In this document: piece after piece, positions 63,484-64,000 of the stretch | How the letters are laid out: every line of letters starts with the position of its first letter | Position numbering within the stretch: the first letter of the stretch is position 1 | DNA from: Prochlorococcus sp. AG-402-P16 | GTDB lineage: Bacteria > Cyanobacteriota > Cyanobacteriia > PCC-6307 > Cyanobiaceae | DNA length: 64,000 nucleotides | Direction: 5' to 3' | Assembly (NCBI GenBank): GCA_003216295.1 | Contig: QCJB01000002.1 | Span: 88,539 to 152,538 of the forward strand | Translations under genes and position numbers: made by a program | Notes under the pieces: generated by a model | Told to the model about the DNA's origin: nothing | Database searches by the model: none | What the model saw: the letters and a program-made list of their open reading frames with translations, nothing else

Positions 63484-63720
63484 TAGTCGGCGTTGATGCT
63501 AACAATTGAGCAGGTTAGCAATAAACATTCAGAAGAGTCATTGGTATAACTAGAATTTCAAAGAAAAAATAAATCACACTCAGATCACACTTGTCCTATA
63601 TTTAAATCACACTCAAAAAATGAGTCGATAAAAAGTAGATGTCTACTAGTTTTCTATGATTCGAATAAAGCAAATCATCACACTGTCCTTACACTTCTTG
63701 TACAGGTTAGTGATGATCAA
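63484..63720. repeat. Right direct repeat of the island (putative att region)
   Basis: Matches 51260-51500 (offset 12,220-12,221). Core TAGTCGGCGTTGATGCTAAC at 63484; dyad TGCTAAC (63497-63503) and GTTAGCA (63514-63520), 10-bp spacer. ATCACACT copies at 63573, 63584, 63606 and 63677. No coding gene is seen between 63359 and 63818. Confidence 0.9.
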
Positions 63721-63842
63721 TAAGTTGCAAAACAACTTCTCTCAAAAATATTCTTAGATTTATTTCTAAAAAAAAGCAATCAACTTATATACAAAATATA
63801 CAGGGTATACGAATTTCAATGTATAATTTTAAAAAAATTTTC

Positions 63843-64000
63843 ATGGCTGATAATCCACCACCAAAACCTGAAGGAGGTGTAATTAGAGGTGGACAGTGGT
63901 GGGCCAATGAAACTGATTATGAATTGAGTTTAGTCCCTGATCCAAATCAAGAAAGTACTACCGATAATCAGGAAACAACAGAAGCATCATCCAATCAAGA
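63843..64000 (+). CDS. Partial hypothetical protein at the window edge
   Basis: Open from ATG 63843 (an in-frame ATG at 63819 adds eight residues) to the end. It reads MADNPPPKPEGGVIRGGQWW, then ANETDYELSLVPDPNQESTT and an acidic, Thr/Asn-rich run. The gene is cut by the window; no family recognised. Confidence 0.6.
   Translation, partial: MADNPPPKPEGGVIRGGQWWANETDYELSLVPDPNQESTTDNQETTEASSNQ

Overview
The window reads as a low-GC marine picocyanobacterial chromosome, most likely Prochlorococcus of a low-light, NATL-like type. Supporting signs seen in the sequence are psbX, ycf66, a ycf19-type YggT gene, a high-light-inducible (Hli) protein, a permuted two-piece tmRNA gene whose tag is ANNIVSFSRQTAPVAA, DUF1651 and other small picocyanobacterial families, a lone cyanase gene, very AT-rich spacers and short gene distances. 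The strain assignment is inference; the genus-level call is fairly firm.

Layout. 1-18.5 kb is core: an S9 peptidase (cut by the window edge), def, a HIT protein, an SbmA/BacA-like ABC exporter, hli, ycf66, psbX, ycf19, accC, tRNA-Leu, an LpxB-like protein, a PRC-barrel protein, smc, a THUMP methyltransferase and tmRNA. 18.5-33.4 kb is a cell-envelope region: a methyltransferase-glycosyltransferase fusion; an overlapping four-gene operon (UbiA-type prenyltransferase, HAD phosphatase fused to a flippase-like membrane domain, SDR, FAD oxidase) that matches the logic of polyprenyl-phosphate-arabinose synthesis; a GT39-type membrane glycosyltransferase; a GT4 enzyme; an ABC exporter; and a ParA-like ATPase. 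33.6-43.7 kb holds mostly small hypothetical genes plus ArfB, DUF2237, a peptide gene with an extended ribosome-binding site, and a large RTX/cyclophilin/DUF4214 secreted protein. 43.7-48.3 kb has a complete polar amino-acid ABC transporter (binding lipoprotein, two permeases, ATPase) and small membrane proteins.

From about 49.2 kb to the end is a mobile/accessory region. Two direct repeats of roughly 240 bp (51260-51500 and 63484-63720, about 12.22 kb apart) bracket an island with a tyrosine recombinase next to the right repeat. Each repeat has a dyad core (TGCTAAC-10 bp-GTTAGCA) and four copies of the octamer ATCACACT, the first two at an 11-bp pitch. The island carries a second DUF4214 secreted protein, a translationally coupled six-gene operon led by a serine recombinase, a four-gene operon whose first and third proteins share a duplicated membrane hairpin, and several unknown proteins. 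Left of it (49.3-51.3 kb) are related core-like fragments, other octamer pairs at the same pitch, cynS and a truncated cupin gene, suggesting repeated integration at one hotspot.

The best candidates for something undescribed are the two island operons and the shared 11-bp-pitch octamer architecture of the attachment-like sites.
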